Positions 5,345 through 6,715 of a stretch of 6,715 nucleotides of DNA are shown here, piece after piece. A program made the position numbers and the translations under genes. The first letter of the stretch is position 1; each line of letters opens with the position of its first letter. The stretch covers positions 1 to 6,715 of the forward strand of contig JAOUPZ010000179.1 of the NCBI GenBank assembly GCA_029879595.1, written 5' to 3'. Source of the stretch: Deltaproteobacteria bacterium. GTDB taxonomy: Bacteria; SAR324; JACQKK01. The notes beneath the pieces were generated by a model that saw only the letters and a program-made list of their open reading frames with translations, did no database searches and was not told the origin of the DNA.

Positions 5345-5482
5345 GCGGCTTTCCCCCATGGCCGGGCGGGCTTGCCCTCCGGCCCGGCTTATAACAGAAT
5401 ATGCCCACCGGGACCTGAGCGGCCCCGCCGGCGGATGCCGCCGGAACAACCGGCCATCCCATAACCCGCATAACGTCACGCC
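5345..5482. other. Intergenic region between the RDD gene and polA
   Basis: These 138 bases carry two GC-rich inverted repeats. GGCCGG...GGGC-TT-GCCC...CCGGCC (about 5360-5383, imperfect) may mark the 3' end of the RDD transcript, without a T-run. The second, CCGGCGG-ATG-CCGCCGG (5428-5434 with 5438-5444), is a perfect 7-bp stem with a 3-nt loop in the polA leader. TATAAC at 5390-5395 resembles a -10 box but has no correctly spaced -35. No clear Shine-Dalgarno precedes polA. Confidence 0.45.
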
Positions 5483-6715
5483 ATGCCCACCTTCTTTGCT
5501 ATAGATACCATGGCGGTGCTTTACCGCTCCTACTTCGCCATGATCAGCAAGCCCCTGGTGAACTCCAAGGGGATAAACGTGAGCGGGATGTTCGGGCTGA
5601 CCACGTCCCTGCTGGGCATACTGGAGCGTGAGCGGCCGGACTACCTGGCGGTGGCCAGCGACACCCCCGAGCCCACCTTCCGGCACAGGCGCTATCCGGC
5701 CTACAAGGCCACCCGGGAGAAGATGCCGGATGACCTGGTGGGACAACTGCCCTACATCCCCCGGCTGGTGGAGGCCCTGGGCCTGCCCTACCTGCTGCTG
5801 CCCGGCTGGGAGGCCGATGACATCATCGGCACCCTGGTGCGCCAGGCGGAGACCGCCGGAATGGACAGCTACATGGTCACCGGGGACAAGGACTACATGC
5901 AGCTCATTGGCGAGAAAATCCGCATGTACAGCGCCCGGGGCGATGCCGTGACCATCACCTCCAGCGAGGGCGTGACGGAAAAGCTGGGCTGCGTGCCGGA
6001 GCGCGTGGTGGACCTGCTGGCGCTGACCGGGGATTCCTCCGACAACGTGCCGGGAGTGCCGGGGGTGGGCCCCAAGACCGCCGCCAGACTGGTGGGTGAG
6101 TATGGGGCCCTGGAGAATATCTACGCCCACCTGGACGACCTCAAGGGCAAGCTGCGCGAGAACCTGGAGAACCACCGCGAGGCGGCCTTTCTGAGCCGGG
6201 AGCTGGTGACCATTGATACCGCCGTGCCCCTGCCGGTGAAGGTGGAGGAGCTGGCTCTGCACCCCCGGCCCCTGGAGGGCAATCAGGCTCTGATCGAGCT
6301 GTTCACCGAGCTGGAATTCCAGCGGCTGCGCGACCGCCTGATCAGCCAGGGCGCCCGGGCCCGGCTGGCCGCCGAAGCGGCAGCAGGAGCAGGCGAAGGG
6401 GCAGGCGAAGGCGCGGACCAGCCCGGCCGGAGCGCCGCACCCCCGGTGCAGGGCGAGCTGGCGCTGTTCGATGTGCCGGCCGCCCAGGCCAGCCCGGAGG
6501 GCTATTACACCCTGAAGTCCCTGGCGGCCATCGAACACCAGCTGGAGAAGTGGAAACAAGCCTCCCTGCTGGTGCTGGACACGGAGACCACGGGGCTGGA
6601 CTATCTCCAGGACCGGATAATCGGGCTGTCCTTCAGTGTGGAAGCCGGGGAGGCATACTATATTCCGCTTAACCATCCCCGGCTTGAAGAACACAGGGAG
6701 CGGGTGCTGGAACTG
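5483..6715 (+). CDS. polA: DNA polymerase I, N-terminal 411 residues (3' end cut by window)
   Basis: The frame is open from the ATG at 5483 to the window edge, giving 411 of roughly 900 expected residues. DNA polymerase I fills repair gaps and removes Okazaki primers in the cytoplasm. The N-terminal 5'-nuclease domain (about 1-290) shows the metal-binding pattern: IDTMAVLYRSYFA (7-19), EADD (110-113), TGDKD (133-137), and TGDSSDN (182-188) leading into the helix-hairpin-helix PGVPGVGPKTAA. A Gly/Ala/Glu linker (about 296-315) follows. The 3'-5' exonuclease domain then begins, with its first catalytic motif DTETTGLD at 366-373 intact, so proofreading is probably retained. The polymerase domain lies outside the window. 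The first catalytic Asp is followed by Thr where most family members have Gly (DG). No Shine-Dalgarno is obvious. The start is supported by the fit of MPTFFAIDTMA to the family N-terminus. Confidence 0.96.
   Translation, partial: MPTFFAIDTMAVLYRSYFAMISKPLVNSKGINVSGMFGLTTSLLGILERERPDYLAVASDTPEPTFRHRRYPAYKATREKMPDDLVGQLPYIPRLVEALGLPYLLLPGWEADDIIGTLVRQAETAGMDSYMVTGDKDYMQLIGEKIRMYSARGDAVTITSSEGVTEKLGCVPERVVDLLALTGDSSDNVPGVPGVGPKTAARLVGEYGALENIYAHLDDLKGKLRENLENHREAAFLSRELVTIDTAVPLPVKVEELALHPRPLEGNQALIELFTELEFQRLRDRLISQGARARLAAEAAAGAGEGAGEGADQPGRSAAPPVQGELALFDVPAAQASPEGYYTLKSLAAIEHQLEKWKQASLLVLDTETTGLDYLQDRIIGLSFSVEAGEAYYIPLNHPRLEEHRERVLEL
6389..6412 (+). repeat. 12-bp direct repeat in the polA linker
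   Basis: GCAGGCGAAGGG (6389-6400) and GCAGGCGAAGGC (6401-6412) encode consecutive AGEG units in the flexible linker between the 5'-nuclease and 3'-5' exonuclease domains. It is in-frame and expected to be length-tolerant. Confidence 0.6.

Noticed and set aside
5372..5395. polA promoter from TTGCCC and TATAAC
   Set aside because: The gap is only 12 bp, too short for a standard sigma-70 promoter.
4193..6694. An 833-codon open frame on the reverse strand, antisense to RDD and polA
   Set aside because: It is a mirror of GC-rich codon bias. The translation is low-complexity (Gly, Gln, His, Pro rich) with no domain, while the forward strand encodes clear RDD and PolA proteins.

Overview
The window is a GC-rich stretch of bacterial chromosome, densely coding and with no sign of an insertion sequence, prophage, tRNA, rRNA or CRISPR array. 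The gene set (RsmD, a proofreading-type DNA polymerase I, a CPBP intramembrane protease, an RDD membrane protein, a DUF4262 protein) and the high-GC codon use fit a Gram-negative bacterium with a periplasm. A Desulfobacterota (former Deltaproteobacteria) source is my best guess, but it is an impression from protein style and not proven by the sequence.

Layout: at the left edge a CPBP-family membrane protease runs leftward and is cut by the window start. After a 212-bp divergent intergenic region everything reads rightward. The order is rsmD (16S rRNA m2G966 methyltransferase); a tightly coupled exported protein with an SH3-like fold candidate and a BamE/SmpA-like tail; a cytoplasmic TPR protein; a 279-bp non-coding leader rich in inverted repeats that ends in a terminator-like hairpin; a DUF4262 protein; a 248-bp spacer carrying an 18-bp tandem repeat of about 4.7 copies; an RDD membrane protein with a C-terminal Coa1-like domain; and polA, whose 5'-nuclease domain and the start of whose 3'-5' exonuclease domain are present before the window ends.

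No single pathway links these genes. rsmD and polA are housekeeping genes. The others look like envelope, assembly or small accessory proteins that have settled between them. rsmD and the exported protein are likely co-transcribed (8-nt gap). The remaining genes are separated by 127-279 bp and probably form separate units.

The most unusual material is non-coding. It comprises the terminator-like hairpin trapped between the DUF4262 gene and any possible promoter for it, with candidate competing pairings upstream, and two 3n-period tandem repeats (9 bp and 18 bp) on either side of the DUF4262 gene. I do not see a convincing new multi-gene system such as a defence island or biosynthetic cluster.
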